64,000 nt of DNA, from positions 164,090,501 to 164,154,500 of the forward strand of contig CM057456.1 in NCBI GenBank assembly GCA_016271365.2. Direction: 5' to 3'. Shown here in pieces: positions 10,980-20,879 of the stretch (position 1 is the stretch's first letter; the number at the start of each line of letters is the position of its first letter). The DNA is from Neoceratodus forsteri (Eukaryota > Chordata > Ceratodontiformes > Ceratodontidae). The position numbers were made by a program, and so were the translations under genes. Under the pieces are notes generated by a model. The model was given only the letters and a program-made list of their open reading frames with translations, had not been told where the DNA came from and ran no database searches.

Positions 10980-11105
10980 ATTGACCCACAGTGCTTCCTC
11001 TCCTCCCTGTTTACCCTTCTGTTCTGTGACTGGCTAATCTTGCATAGCAAGAACATGTAAGGGGATGCAAAACTGCCTGATCAAGATAATTGTACAAAGC
11101 ACATA

Positions 11106-11490
11106 TTATTTGGTCAGTGGAAGGCAAAAATTAGCCCAAATTGGTTCCAACCAATAACTTATTTTACTGTGGTACAATGGACAAATAAGAGTAACGTGTT
11201 TTAAATCATCATCAACTTCAGTACCACATTTACAAAATGCTGTAGTTGCTCCAGGATGTTTTTGCCTATGGTATAGGTTATTGGCCTCGTAAAGCTCCAC
11301 TCTAAACCTCGCTATTATTCTTCATTTACATGGGTTGGATAAATAAATTAAGATTCTAAACAATGGTGGATTTTAAGATGCTTATACCATCAATACAATT
11401 TCAAAGAGGAAGTTCTTGAAAAGATTTTGATTAATTGTAGTATCCTGAACTCTACTCCTAATTTTACTAACAATTTCCTGTTGGGCCTAA
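11106..11490 (-). pseudogene. C-terminal Cys/His motif of the unassigned LINE
   Basis: The 64-codon frame contains LYHRQKHPGATTAFCKCG, then a His 10 residues after the second Cys pair and a final CPLY. The spacing C-x-C ... H ... C is the zinc-binding-like motif found after the RT in several LINE clades. It lies 3' of the RT block at 12.4-13.15 kb, separated by the SINE at 11,501-12,078. Confidence 0.6.
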
Positions 11491-11500
11491 CATAAATTTC

Positions 11501-12078
11501 TTTTTTTATTTATATTTTTTCCTGCTTATGCCCCCTTTGTCTCCGTGGCTTACCATTGGGGGCCTGGTGGAGGGGGCAGTAATCCTCGTACGGTCTTTGG
11601 CCCCCATCCTGCCTCAGATTACCCCCCTGGCAGGAAATCAGGGAGGGGAGGCTACACCAATTTTCATCATGTGTCATGCCTCCAACTAACCCAGTCCACA
11701 CCTCCCCCTACCAGCCTATAAGCAGGCAAGCTGCAGGGCCATTTTTCCATTTTTCCCCCCCAGTACCCCCAGAGGACATAGCTGGTTAAGGAGGTCTGTA
11801 GAGTAGGTGCATGCTAAAGTGTGATGCCTCTCTGAACCCCAGCCAACATCTTCCTCTCCAACGTGGTGCCCGCTGCACCTCTAGCTGTGTGTACCTAAGT
11901 GCTGGCATTGCAATGGAAGTGGCATCCCTCCATCCCCAGAGGAGGAGAGCACCCCTAGGGTGCTCAATTCTCCTCCCCCCTGCTGATCCTCCAACACCCT
12001 GGGTTAGTTCCCAAACCCAGGTCACCAGCGTCGTAAATGGTAGTGCTACCACTGAGCCAATGGAATGGCACTTAATGC
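11501..12078 (-). mobile_element. tRNA-derived SINE, copy 1 of a ~550-bp family
   Basis: On minus the head contains TGGCTCAGTGGTAGCACTAC (A-box-like) and CTGGGTTTGGGAAC (degraded B box). It shares the family core: GAGCACCC, then GGTGCTCTCC and a G-rich stretch. The 3' end is an A-rich tail (poly-T on plus at 11,501-11,520). A 7-base direct repeat AAATTTC flanks it at 11,494-11,500 and 12,079-12,085. It sits inside the unassigned LINE. Confidence 0.7.
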
Positions 12079-12109
12079 AAATTTCATTAAGTAAATTGCC
12101 CAGGCCCAA

Positions 12110-13153
12110 AACGAACAGGTAATCTGTGATAAGTCTGATAGCTGGAAAGATAAAATTGTTTTGAGTGTACTTCATCTGCTCTTCAAGACATCGTCTAGGT
12201 ATGTATTCCTCTGGTAGGAGAAAAAAGATCAAAAAGAAAATTAAGTGTCTCTCTTTTACCAGAGAAGATAGAGAAAATGGGCCTAGTTCAGCTCATAGAA
12301 CTGCTGCTGGAATCAAATTTGGTACAGATAAAATGTAACAAAATATTTTACTCTGAATAATTTCCAAAGATATAATATTGAAAGAACCCCAAATTTCAGC
12401 AGCTAAAGAATGCATGATTTAATTTTTGCATTTATAACTGTAAGAATGCCCTTAATAGTACCCTTCCCCAATTTACAATTAAATTTCTTAAAAGTGTTAA
12501 ATGCACTTATCATTCTGGTTTCTAACAGGTTCGAATGTTTGTTCCTCAACTTCCATGAGAAGTTATCTGAAAACTGTACACCCAGGTAATTGTAGTGTTT
12601 CAGTTCCAACAGATTGATTCCCTATAAATAACTTCAAGACCTTCTTGCACTTAATCCCAAAGATAATCAATTTTATCTTATCTCTATTTATATGTAAGTT
12701 GTTTTCATTACACAATTTAACAAAGAGGTCCAATTTCCTTTTTAGGCCAAGCAGTGGTGTAGAGAGTAAAACAATGTCATCAGTGTAAGCAAGGAAACTA
12801 ACAGTTCTATCAAACATGTTTGGAGAATGGAAATCTGGACTATATAACTGAGTAATTATTGAATTAATGTACAAGTTGAACAGTACAGGCTCCAAAATAC
12901 AACCTTTGCGGACTCCAAGATTTGTTCTACTTCCAGAGGTTAAATTACCAGATTGATTATATTATACAGTACCTGCACCCAGTATTGTGGTGAAGCCTTA
13001 TTAGAGTATGCAGCAGAAGTGGATCTATACCTAATACCCACAGCGTATGCCACAAAAGTTTGTGACTAATACTATCAAAAGCTGTTTCAAGATCTATAAA
13101 ACAGCAGTATAGCTTAGCTTTTTGGATGCAAACATGTTTATGAATAAGATGAG
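12110..13153 (-). pseudogene. Reverse transcriptase of the unassigned LINE, 3' part
   Basis: Minus frames give CCFIDLETAFDSISHKLLW (12,957-13,169), then EPVLFNLYINSIITQLYS and SFLAYTDDIVLLST (12,563-12,895), then HYNYLGVQFSDNFSWKLRN (12,403-12,609). These are RT blocks A, B, C and the KYLG block. The catalytic pair is kept as YTDD. The frames differ between blocks, so it is inactive. At 13,155 the frame is cut by the TA-flanked Tigger-like element; the upstream RT portion continues above 14,616. Confidence 0.72.
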
Positions 13154-13266
13154 CTACAGTCCCCACCACTTATAGTGCCCACGGTTTAAACGGGCAGTTG
13201 TTTTTTTCTGGTCAAATTGCTTTTGCCACTTACTGAGTGCATAGGCTGTGATGTAAAAAATGTTTG

Positions 13267-13413
13267 TTATAGCGTTCTATTTTGGGCAGATTAGCTGCTA
13301 GTTAGTGCCAGTTCAGACTTCAGCATGCAGTTTGCACAGCTTGCCAAAGTGTCCACTGACACTAACTAGCAGCTAATCTGCCTGAAATAGAAGACAGGCA
13401 TAGAATGCTATAA
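13267..13413. repeat. Internal hairpin in the Tigger-like element
   Basis: GGCAGATTAGCTGCTAGTTA near 13,285 is repeated inverted near 13,365. The outer stem TTATAGCGTTCTAT pairs with ATAGAATGCTATAA at 13,400-13,413. It may itself be a small MITE inserted in the element. Confidence 0.7.
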
Positions 13414-13631
13414 TCAGCTAATCAGTCATGGCCATGGGGACGGGGCTGGGGCTCTGTAGTCGGCTGTCAGCTTCAGATCAGGGTCCCAGCAGTAGGCATA
13501 ACTTTAAGGCTGCAGAACAATCGCGAGTTTGCTCTGAGCAAATCAGAGTCACAACAGCAAGCAAAAGCCTGAGCCCTCATCACAATAAGATGCAAAGAAG
13601 TTACTGTTCAGATATGCTCAGGTGATTCTTT

Positions 13632-14161
13632 TCTTTTCCATCAAGGTATTTATCTCTCAGGTGGTGGGCAGCGGTACTGCCATCAGCCAAACCTGCCAGA
13701 CTTCAGGGTCGTATGGGATCTTCAGGAGCTATGCCTGTCCTGGTGGACCCCTGGAGCCAGCCCTGAGGCTTCATCCTGCCGCAGCCCCTACCTTTTTCCT
13801 CTGTTTTTCTCCCCATTACACCAGGGTCCCAGACAGAGAGGCACATGTGTGTGGAGGTGCACATGTGCCCTCTTGCTCCAGTGATGGCCCCTTCCTCCCA
13901 CCCTATTGGCCTAGTGCTCTGGTTCCCTCAGCTTTTGCTGTCCCCTGGTCTCCACTGCAAGGCAGCCAAAAGCTGAGGGAAGCTCAGACCTCTTCCTGGA
14001 GAGGAGAGCTGCCTGATGTCAGTTCAATCCTGCACTGCACCCTCCCCCCTGTGCCAACCTCTGATTACCCATGCTTGTTCCCAAACATGGGTCACCGTCA
14101 TGGCTAGAGGTAAGGCGTCCAGCGCTTCAGCCCTCTATGTCACTGAGCTGGCTTGTTAAGA
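13632..14161 (-). mobile_element. tRNA-derived SINE, copy 2 of the ~550-bp family
   Basis: It is flanked by a perfect 9-base direct repeat TGATTCTTT (13,623-13,631 and 14,162-14,170). On minus the head reads CCAGCTCAGTGACATAGAGG, GCGCTGGACGCCTTACC and CCATGTTTGGGAAC, similar to copies 1 and 5. The tail on minus is GGAAAAGAAAAG. A 161-codon plus-strand frame (13,622-14,107) is an accident of its GC-rich body. It lies within the Tigger-like element. Confidence 0.82.
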
Positions 14162-14616
14162 TGATTCTTTATTCAGTATAGGACAATGCAAGATTAAATC
14201 CCCTAGGCTGAGTGTGAACTCTACCTTCAAGTGCCAGAATGTCCTCCAATTTGCTTTACAGAAGGCCACTGACTGGAGGGGTGATCGTGTCTGCCACAGT
14301 CAGGTTCTTGCTGGATCCCCTACATAAATGTCCCTGATGTGCTGCAGGTGCATGTGCAGCTCTTGTGACCCTTGGGGAAAGACAGTCACCATCACTGATC
14401 ATCCGCTACTGAGTTCTTTAGCAAGTAAGAGTTTAAATCCCCCTGGTCAAGTGTGAGCTCTGCCTTTCAGTTCCAGCTCCAATTGGCTGGAGAGGATTCT
14501 TCATTAAAATTGGTGATTCTTGATAAAAAAACATTGCACTTTGTTACAGTGCCCCTCATATAATGGGCAGAATGTGCTTGCACAGATGCACCTGTTATAA
14601 GTGGTGAGGACTGTAA

Positions 14617-16260
14617 TATATAACAGTGTTGTATTGTTGTCAGATTGCATCTGAAACCATTCTATGCCTCATCTAACAAATGATTCTTGTGGACCAAAAA
14701 CTATAATTTCCAGAGCAAAATTTTACAGAATATCTCTTGTGATGCATCTAGAAGACTAATAGGTCTATACATACTTGGGTCAGTAACGTGTCTCTTTTTA
14801 TGTATTGGATAGATAGTACTACCCTTCCAAGTATTGGGGATGTCTTCACCTTGTACTGTAAGGACCTATTAAATATGTTCACAAAGACGGGGATCCACCA
14901 ATCAGAGAATGCTTTTTAAATGTCTTCTAAAATGTGATCAGGATCTGGAGCTTTGTTAGCTTTGATTCAAAGAGAAACTTGAATAATTTATTCAGAAAGG
15001 AAAGTAATTAGTCTAGGAGATGCTTAGAACCACATTAGGTCATTCGGCTCAGCAAAGACTGAATGCCTCTAGTCTTCTGATGGAGAAAAATGTAAGGCCT
15101 CAAAATGAACAACCCAAATCTGGGACATAATATAGGCCTGAATCTTAGTAGTATATTGGTCATAACCCAAACTGACTAGTGCCCGGAATAATTTAATATC
15201 TTGATCTAACACAGCCTTTTTTATTTTATTTCACATCTTGATTTGATACTTCTGTTTTTCCATCTCAAGGAACATCCTGTAATCTTTCCTTCATTTAGGA
15301 GCCTAAGGTTTTCTTTAGTCCTAAACCTTTTGGTGTACCTAACAAATTGATTTATTTCCACTTTAGCAGTCTTACACTTTGTGTTAAACCATGTCTGTTT
15401 GATAGGTCTAGCTATTTTGTTTATCCTGAATAAAGGTTTTAAAAAGTTGTTAATTTCCAGCCATACACTAATAGCGTTGGTATTGCCAATGTCAATATTG
15501 GAAACTATTCTTAGTTTCAAAGTATATTTATAAGTGTAATTAATTATTCTTGAGCTGAAGTAGCTCATTCATTGGCTGCCATGCCAGGCTGAAATCTCTT
15601 AGAAATGCCCAGCATGGCAGCCGCTCAGCTTTTCATGCCACTGAAGCTGTTGTCTACCGCTGACTCACACATCAAATCTGACAGAACCTTGGCAAGTGAC
15701 AGCATCAGAAACAGTAACCACAAACAAAATGACAGAAATGAATGGCTAAAAACAAATCATTATTATGATTAGACTTATAATCACAATAATGACCTCAGAG
15801 CCATTCATTTCCTGTTGATTAACGACCTTTGGCTCTTTGGTCATTATTGCTCAAACAGGATCTGAACTAAGAATTGTAGAAAACAAGTCCGCTATATGAG
15901 TATACTATCTTATTCTCTAAGTATTTAATACCTATATTGCATTGTCAGCTAGAAATGTGTAGTCATTTTTTCTGTTGAGATTTAAAAAGCAGAAAGTAAT
16001 GGAAACAAGAAAGTGGGCAGATTCTGACCAGTCCAATACTATAAAATCTAGTGAGTTTTCCAATCTGCCTTGATTGACTAAAGCCAAATCAATGATCGAA
16101 GCCACATAGGACCAATAAAGGTGAATTATCTCTCTGGGTCTCCAGGGGTCCAACCATTCACAAGAAAAGATCCAAACTGGTCATCATTTCATTTAATATC
16201 TGCCCTTGTTGTTTAAATTTGCTACCCTTGATCTTCCTTCCTAAATTTAATCTTAGACTA
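14617..16260 (-). pseudogene. Unassigned LINE, region between endonuclease and RT plus RT N-terminus
   Basis: Minus frames include KGSTIYPIHKKRHVTDPSMY followed by RPISLLDA near 14,730-14,830 (the LINE block normally P(I/L)HKKG....NYRPISLL). Also visible are INKIARPIKQTWFNTKCK (15,221-15,568) and VNQGRLENSLDFIVLDWSES (15,932-16,153, end of the endonuclease). There are many frame breaks. A structured repeat (15,528-15,856) interrupts it. The RT N-terminus joins across the Tigger-like insertion to the blocks at 12.4-13.15 kb. Confidence 0.62.
15528..15856. repeat. Multi-stem-loop repeat, copy 1
   Basis: The copy contains an inverted pair TTATAAGTGTAAT (15,528) and ATTAGACTTATAA (15,768). Inside are the stem GAGCT/AGCTC (15,552), an 11-bp perfect stem GGCTGCCATGC (15,574) with GCATGGCAGCC (15,612), and a terminal hairpin AATAATGACC (near 15,786) with GGTCATTATT (near 15,841). 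A second copy with the same stems lies at 43,868-44,405. Confidence 0.75.
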
Positions 16261-16267
16261 AATTAAG

Positions 16268-16819
16268 CCTGCCCTTTGGTGCAGCAGTAGTGCAACTGCT
16301 TGTGGCACTGACAAACTAGGGTTGTAAGCAACCTCAGGAGCTGGAGGGTCAGCCAGGGGGAAGGAGGATAAAGCATCCCAAGAACTGCTCTCCACCTCCT
16401 GGGGAGAGGGTGGGGATGAGCTTGGTGCTGTACTGGCCGCTGGTGGAAGCCAGTTGAAGGCAGCCTGTGCTCAAGGAGGTGGGGGGAAAGTAGTAGACAT
16501 CGGTATGCACACCATAACATCAGTGTACACCGCATCCCCAATGAAGGAAAAAATGGAAAACGGTCTTGATCGCACTGGATGAACACTGGCCTCTGCAGGC
16601 CACACACCTGATGACTCAGGTGCCCCTAAACTCCAGAACTGAAGTCCTGGTGGTTAGAGGGTCTCCCCCCCCACCCCTACAATTGAATGGTACAGTGGGG
16701 TACTCCGGGAGAGAGGTAAGACCTTGGAGAAGTCGGGGTGGCAGAGCTGGGAGGACCAGCGAGAACTTGGGCTGACTAGCATGGTGGGAGAAAAGAGTAA
16801 GTGAAAAAAAAAGATTAAT
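16268..16819 (+). mobile_element. tRNA-derived SINE, copy 3 of the ~550-bp family
   Basis: It is flanked by a perfect 9-base repeat TAAATTAAG (16,259-16,267 and 16,820-16,828). The plus strand starts CTGCCCTTTGGTGCAGCAGT (tRNA-like head), then GACAAACTAGGGTTGTAAGC in the B-box position. The tail is GTGAAAAAAAAAG. It is inserted in the endonuclease/RT spacer of the unassigned LINE, in the opposite orientation to it. Confidence 0.8.
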
Positions 16820-16829
16820 TAAATTAAGT

Positions 16830-17650
16830 CTTAAGTCAACCTCATTCTTGAATTCACTGAATCCAGAGAGTTTGGGGATTCTAACCTTAAATCACCAATG
16901 ATTATAATAGACTAATTTTCAAATCTGGACATCAATTCCTCCAATATTTCTGCCAACAGTTGCCATATAGAAGAGTTATAGATTTTACCAGTTTTAGGAG
17001 GAATATATACACTAACTAAAATAATTTTAGTGCTATTGTTCTCTAATTTGAGGATAAGAGAAAAGGACTGATTACAAGTGACTTCTGAAATCATGAAATC
17101 CAAGGAAGTTCTAAGCAAGATAACCAAACCAGCTTGATACCTTCCAAGCCTATGTGTTTTTATAGTAGGAATCATGTAAGGTGAAAAAACAGGAATCATG
17201 AGGGATGTGTCTTGCCACCACGTTTCTTGAAAAAGGAAAATATTGTAGCAAGTTTAGAAGTTCTAAACTCCATGATCTGCCAGTTTAGAAGCTACTCCCA
17301 CAATATTCCAAGAAAGAATGTTCAAGCTGTTAAGGTCATTGATTGATGCCTGTTGAATTACAATAAAGCAGGACTGTAGTCAATTGGCAGAAGATTCCTG
17401 CAACAAGGAAAATCTGTTTTGGGTAGGGATTTCAAAATCTTTGTGTGGAGGAGGTGCAACAATATTTTTAGTGATGTGGCTAGAATACCACTTGTGTCCT
17501 ATTGTATCACTCAAGTTACATTCCCTCCCTAGACTATTTATATCAATCAAAAGGATACCAAAGCTGTCAAGTAGTGGGCTGACTGCTAAAGCTGAGGCTG
17601 CAAGTTGTGAATCCCTAAATGTAACATCTATCAGAAATGCCATTATATAA
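16830..17650 (-). pseudogene. AP-endonuclease of the unassigned LINE
   Basis: Minus frames show LNILSWNIVGVASKL near 17,285-17,335 (N-terminal motif with the metal-binding Asn), LFQETWWQDTSLM near 17,200-17,240 (catalytic Glu) and LVSVYIPPKTGKIYN near 17,000. A IIIIGDLRLESP segment follows near 16,900, where GDFN is expected, so the Asn is changed. The order and spacing are those of a LINE AP-type endonuclease. At least three frames are used. Confidence 0.72.
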
Positions 17651-17879
17651 CAATATCCAGTCTATTCCATTCCCTTTCAGATCAATATTAAGCATATGGG
17701 ACAAGAAAGTTGCTATGTCTTTCTTTATTTTCCCAGTTGATTCTCTAGGGAAAACCTTCCAACCAAAGAGGGAAAGAGTTCTGCCTCCCCAGAACTTCTC
17801 CTGATATGCAATATAATTGTTGATTGTTGCTATTACCCTACCTAAGAGATCCAATCGGGAGGGGGAGATAGAGAGGAGT
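17651..17879 (-). pseudogene. Unassigned LINE, end of ORF1 or start of ORF2
   Basis: The 79-codon frame starts MDLLGRVIATINNYIAYQEK and ends GIDWILLYNGISDRCYI. It overlaps the frame at 17,380-17,643 by 29 bases. It sits between the ORF1-like block above 20.1 kb and the endonuclease, immediately left of the CR1 insertion. I do not recognise a domain. Confidence 0.4.
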
Positions 17880-17899
17880 ACTTTAAGAAAGCAAGAGAG

Positions 17900-19193
17900 T
17901 TGACTAGAGCAGTCAGGGCAGCAAAGACTTCAACAGAGCTTAGACTGGCACAAGGCATCAAGGAAGGTGAAAAGTATTTCTTCGGGTACATAAGGGAAAG
18001 AAAGAATTGCAAGAATCAAATTGTAATCATTAGGACAGATGGGGGTGGGCAGAGAAGGGGTGATCAGGCAGAAGCACTCAACAAGAACTTCTATTCTATA
18101 TTTACTATGGAAAAGGATGGGTCGCTACCTCTGTGGTTTGTAAGGGTAGGCACAGGGGGATGGGGATGACAGATTAGAAAATCTCAGCAGGCAGGGTACT
18201 GGAAGATCTAAGGGCACTGAAGGTGGATAAGGCAACGGGCTCGGATGGCAAATACCCCTGGGTATTGAAAGAGTTGGCAGAGATCCTAGCAGAGCCATTA
18301 GCTGACTTGTTTACTACCTCTCTGGGAATGGGGTGTGTACCCCAGGACTGGAGGATGGCTTATGTATTGCCCCGCCACAGAAGTGGAACTAAGGATGAGC
18401 CAGACAACTATAGACCAGTAAGCCTTACATCCATTGTGGGGAAGTTAATGGAAACAATCCTTAAGCAGAGGTTGGTAACCTTTCTGGAAGGTAATTGTCT
18501 CCAGCATGATAAGCAACATGGGTTTGTCTCTGGAAGGTTCTGCCAGACCAACTTGGTTGACTGTTATGACTGGGTGACTAGGGAACTTGACTAGGGCCAT
18601 GCAGTGGATGTTCTGTATCTAAACTTCAGCAAGACCTTTGATTCAGTGCCACATGAGAGGCTGATTAACAAGGTGGAATACCATGGAGCAGGGACAAAGA
18701 TAGTGAATTGCATTAAGAACTGACTGTAGAGGAGGCAGCAGAGGATAATGGTGGGAGGAGAATGCTCTTCTCTGAAAACTGTGACAAGTGGAGTGCCACA
18801 GGGCTCAGTACTAGGCCTGGTGTTGTTTGGCATTTTCATAACCATGGCATTAAGAGCAAAATTAGCCTTTTTGCAGATGACAAAAAGATGAGGGCAGTGG
18901 TGGATGACACAGTAGGGTGGCAGGGGCTGCAGGATGATCTGGCTAAACCTGAAGACTGGTCAGACACATGGCAGCTGGGGTTCAATGTGAAGAAGTGCAA
19001 AGTCATGCACTTGGGAGCAAAGAACCCAAAGAGGTGTTATCAGTTGGGAGGGGTACAGATAAGCATTACAGAGGAGGAGAAGAAAGATCTTGGGGTGATA
19101 ATAACAGGGCAAATGAACCACTCAGCATAGTGCAGGTAAGCAGCAGCTAAAGCCAACAAGGTGCTGGGGTGTATTGCTAGAGGCATCCCCTCC
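17900..19193 (+). pseudogene. CR1 ORF2 linker and reverse transcriptase
   Basis: The parts in order are a linker ending LNKNFYSIFTMEKDG, then (18,223-18,594) CVPQDWRMAYVLPRHRSGTK, DNYRPVSLTSIVGKLMETIL, QHGFVSGRFCQTNLVDCYDW, and after a stop TKTFDSVPHERL-like sequence. The frame at 18,762-19,130 has SLFADDKKMRAVVDD with an intact FADD box, then WQLGFNVKKCKVMHLGAKNP. An in-frame stop follows the ELD at 18,594. It is inactive. Confidence 0.82.
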
Positions 19194-19520
19194 GATATGC
19201 CAATTGAAAAATGAATCCTCGACCATGAACAACAGTACAGCGACACAATGATGGGTCACTGTACTGTCACTGCAGGACCCCGTCACTACTTTCTCGGGGT
19301 CTTGCACTCCTTCCTGAATCAACTCCTACTTGTAGTTGATTATATTAATTACCGAGGGTGCAGGGGCAGAGCCCCCCACATGGGCGGTTCTGGGAGCAAA
19401 GCCCCCTGAAAGAAACAAAGTGTTATCAGAAGGATTTATGCTGACTACAATTGCAGTCAACATAAATCTGCCACAGTAACATCGATCGACAAGATATTTG
19501 TCAAACTGGCATTGTAGAGC
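19194..19520. mobile_element. 327-bp TIR element with 10-bp target duplication inside CR1
   Basis: The flanks are a direct repeat CATCCCCTCC at 19,184-19,193 and 19,521-19,530. Removing the insert restores CR1 sequence (GCIARG... then SRR-type context). The ends are imperfectly inverted: TATGCCAATTGAAAAAT against AATGCCAGTTTGACAAAT. The inside has a near-perfect 32-bp palindrome at 19,435-19,466 and a GC-rich block (GGGGCAGAGCCCCCCAC). No coding frame. I cannot assign a superfamily. Confidence 0.75.
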
Positions 19521-19530
19521 CATCCCCTCC

Positions 19531-20135
19531 AGGAGAGAGAGGAAGTGATCCTATCACTGTACACATCATTAATGAGGCTGCACCTGGAGTACTGTAAGTA
19601 GTACTGACGCCAATACTTGAAGAAGGATGTTAAGTTACTGGAGGGGGGTACAGCACAGAGCAACAAGAATGATCCAGGGAATGGAAGACAAACACTATGA
19701 GGAGAGGCTGAAGGAACTGAACATATATTCCTTAGAAGAGTGGAGGCATAGGGGGATATGATAGAGAACTTTAAATATATGAAGGGTATAAACAAGACTG
19801 ATATAGAGGGGATTTTTAAGTTAAAAGTAGGGAGGGACACAGGGGGCATGGGCTAAGACTGGAGGGTGGAAGATTCAGGAGAGAAATGTGGAGGCACTTT
19901 TCCACAGAAAGGGTGGTGTCCATGTGGAACACACTGCCTGAAGATGTGGTTTCCTGTAAGTCAGTGGACAGTTTTAAGAGGGTGTGGGACAAAGTGAGTG
20001 GGAGGGTCCCAGTTATTCGGGGAGGGGAGGGGGACCACTGCAGTGTAAGTGGATGGTTAGCTACACAGTTGAGCAGACTTGATGGACCTTGTGGCATATA
20101 TCTGCTGGCAGTTTCATATATTCGTATGTACATAT
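19531..20135 (+). pseudogene. CR1 ORF2 C-terminus and 3' end
   Basis: It continues the CR1 after the small insertion with TSLMRLHLEYCK (19,565), then NFKYMKGINKTD and WRHFSTERVVSMWNTLPEDV (19,886-19,947), SVDSFKRVWDKVSGRVPVIR. This is the conserved C-terminal block of CR1 ORF2. Several stops interrupt the first part. Confidence 0.78.
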
Positions 20136-20553
20136 TCATCCCAGTCCTGCCAAAATCCTTTTCTCAGTTAGAATCATCAGGCAATTGTTTGTCTGAATAG
20201 ATTGGAACCCTTTGTGGAGGTAGAATATTTATACCAATTGATTTCAATAAAGTTCTTTTAGACCAAATCTGCACTGCCAAATCCTGAGAGTCAAAATGCA
20301 AAAGAACACAATCTGCAAATTCATGATTTGGGGGTGACATGACAAATATTTATTCTACATTAGAAGATATATGAAGAAGATGGCAGACCCAATCGTTCAG
20401 TTTTCCTGAAGTTTCTGCTTCCAGTTTCTTGATGTCATAAATTTCTACTAATATTTCAAAGACTCAGATTACTTCCTATTTCTTTCTCTCCATGCAGTTA
20501 GCCACTGTGAGGCAATTTTGAAAATCAAATTGTAGAAATGAAAGGAAAAGTGT

Positions 20554-20622
20554 GAGTCCTACTTGGACCCAGGGACCCTGGCATTCCGTGCCTTGTTCTT
20601 AAGCACATGAGCTATAGGAACC
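20554..20622 (-). tRNA. tRNA-like sequence, copy 1 (probably not functional)
   Basis: On minus it starts GGTTCCTATAGCTCATGTGC and has CTGGGTCCAAG where the T arm is expected. The D-arm pairing GCTC/GAAC is partly lost and the T loop TTCGA is changed to TCCAA. It is a degraded twin of copy 2. Confidence 0.4.
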
Positions 20623-20804
20623 TCAAGTCATTAAGCTTCGTGAGTTTTCCCTTGAAACACACACATTCCTTTCATGGTGTTGTGAAATGAACAACTTTAG
20701 GCAGTCTCAAATATTCAAATTACTTCCTATTTGTTTCTCTCCATGCAGTTAGCCACTGCAAGGCAATTTTGAAAATCCAGTTGTAGAAATTAAAGGAAAA
20801 GTGT

Positions 20805-20879
20805 GACTCCTACTGAGACTCGAACCCAGGGACTTTGGCATTCCATGCATTGCTCTTAACCACTTGAGCTATAAGAGCC
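20805..20879 (-). tRNA. tRNA-like sequence, copy 2, anticodon unclear
   Basis: On minus it starts GGCTCTTATAGCTCAAGTGG. The acceptor stem pairs GGCTCTTA with TAGGAGTC (G-T pairs included). The D arm pairs GCTC with GAGC. The T arm is CTGGG-TTCGAGT-CTCAG. The anticodon arm (ATGCATGGAATGCCAAA) does not form a normal 5-bp stem, so I cannot name the amino acid. It could be a tRNA pseudogene or the head of a SINE. A and B boxes (TAGCTCAAGTGG, GGTTCGAGTCT) are good. Confidence 0.5.

Larger units (their letters stand above)
8370..11035 (-). mobile_element. CR1 LINE, 5'-truncated, ~2.7 kb
   Basis: The minus strand carries, from high to low coordinate: endonuclease C-terminus, inter-domain linker, RT, the C-terminal domain and a short 3' end starting ACATAGAAACATATAAACAT near 8,370. 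About four frame breaks separate the parts. It lacks ORF1 and the N-terminal endonuclease. The right edge near 11,035 abuts the C-terminal end of the unassigned LINE. This copy belongs to the same subfamily group as those at 34.0-36.1 kb and 24.9-30.4 kb. Confidence 0.88.
13157..14613. mobile_element. Tigger-like (Tc1/mariner) non-autonomous element with TA target duplication
   Basis: The ends are CAGTCCCCACCACTTATA (13,157) and its near-perfect inverse at 14,596-14,613: 17 of 18 bases match. Both ends are flanked by TA (13,155-13,156 and 14,614-14,615). A TIR beginning CAGT and a TA duplication fit pogo/Tigger elements. The insertion splits the RT of the LINE between an NGFRCNLTTIQHCYI segment and the VAHLIHKH segment. 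A SINE (13,632-14,161) is nested inside. Without it the element is about 0.92 kb, with no transposase frame. Confidence 0.8.
17880..20135 (+). mobile_element. CR1 LINE, 5'-truncated, inserted in the unassigned LINE
   Basis: The plus strand carries the linker (TRAVRAAKTSTELRLAQGI), RT and C-terminus up to WRHFSTERVVSMWNTLPEDV at 19,886. The 3' end has the sequence CTTGATGGACCTTGTGGC and ends near TTCGTATGTACATATTCATC. It is the same subfamily as the CR1 at 49.6-51.8 kb, not the one at 34.0-36.1 kb. A small TIR element (19,194-19,520) interrupts it. Confidence 0.85.

Noticed and set aside
13622..14107. 161-codon plus-strand frame
   Set aside because: It lies in the GC-rich body of a minus-strand SINE flanked by a target duplication and has no domain.
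20554..20879. Functional tRNA gene pair
   Set aside because: The anticodon stem does not form in either copy and copy 1 has lost T-loop bases; kept only as tRNA-like.
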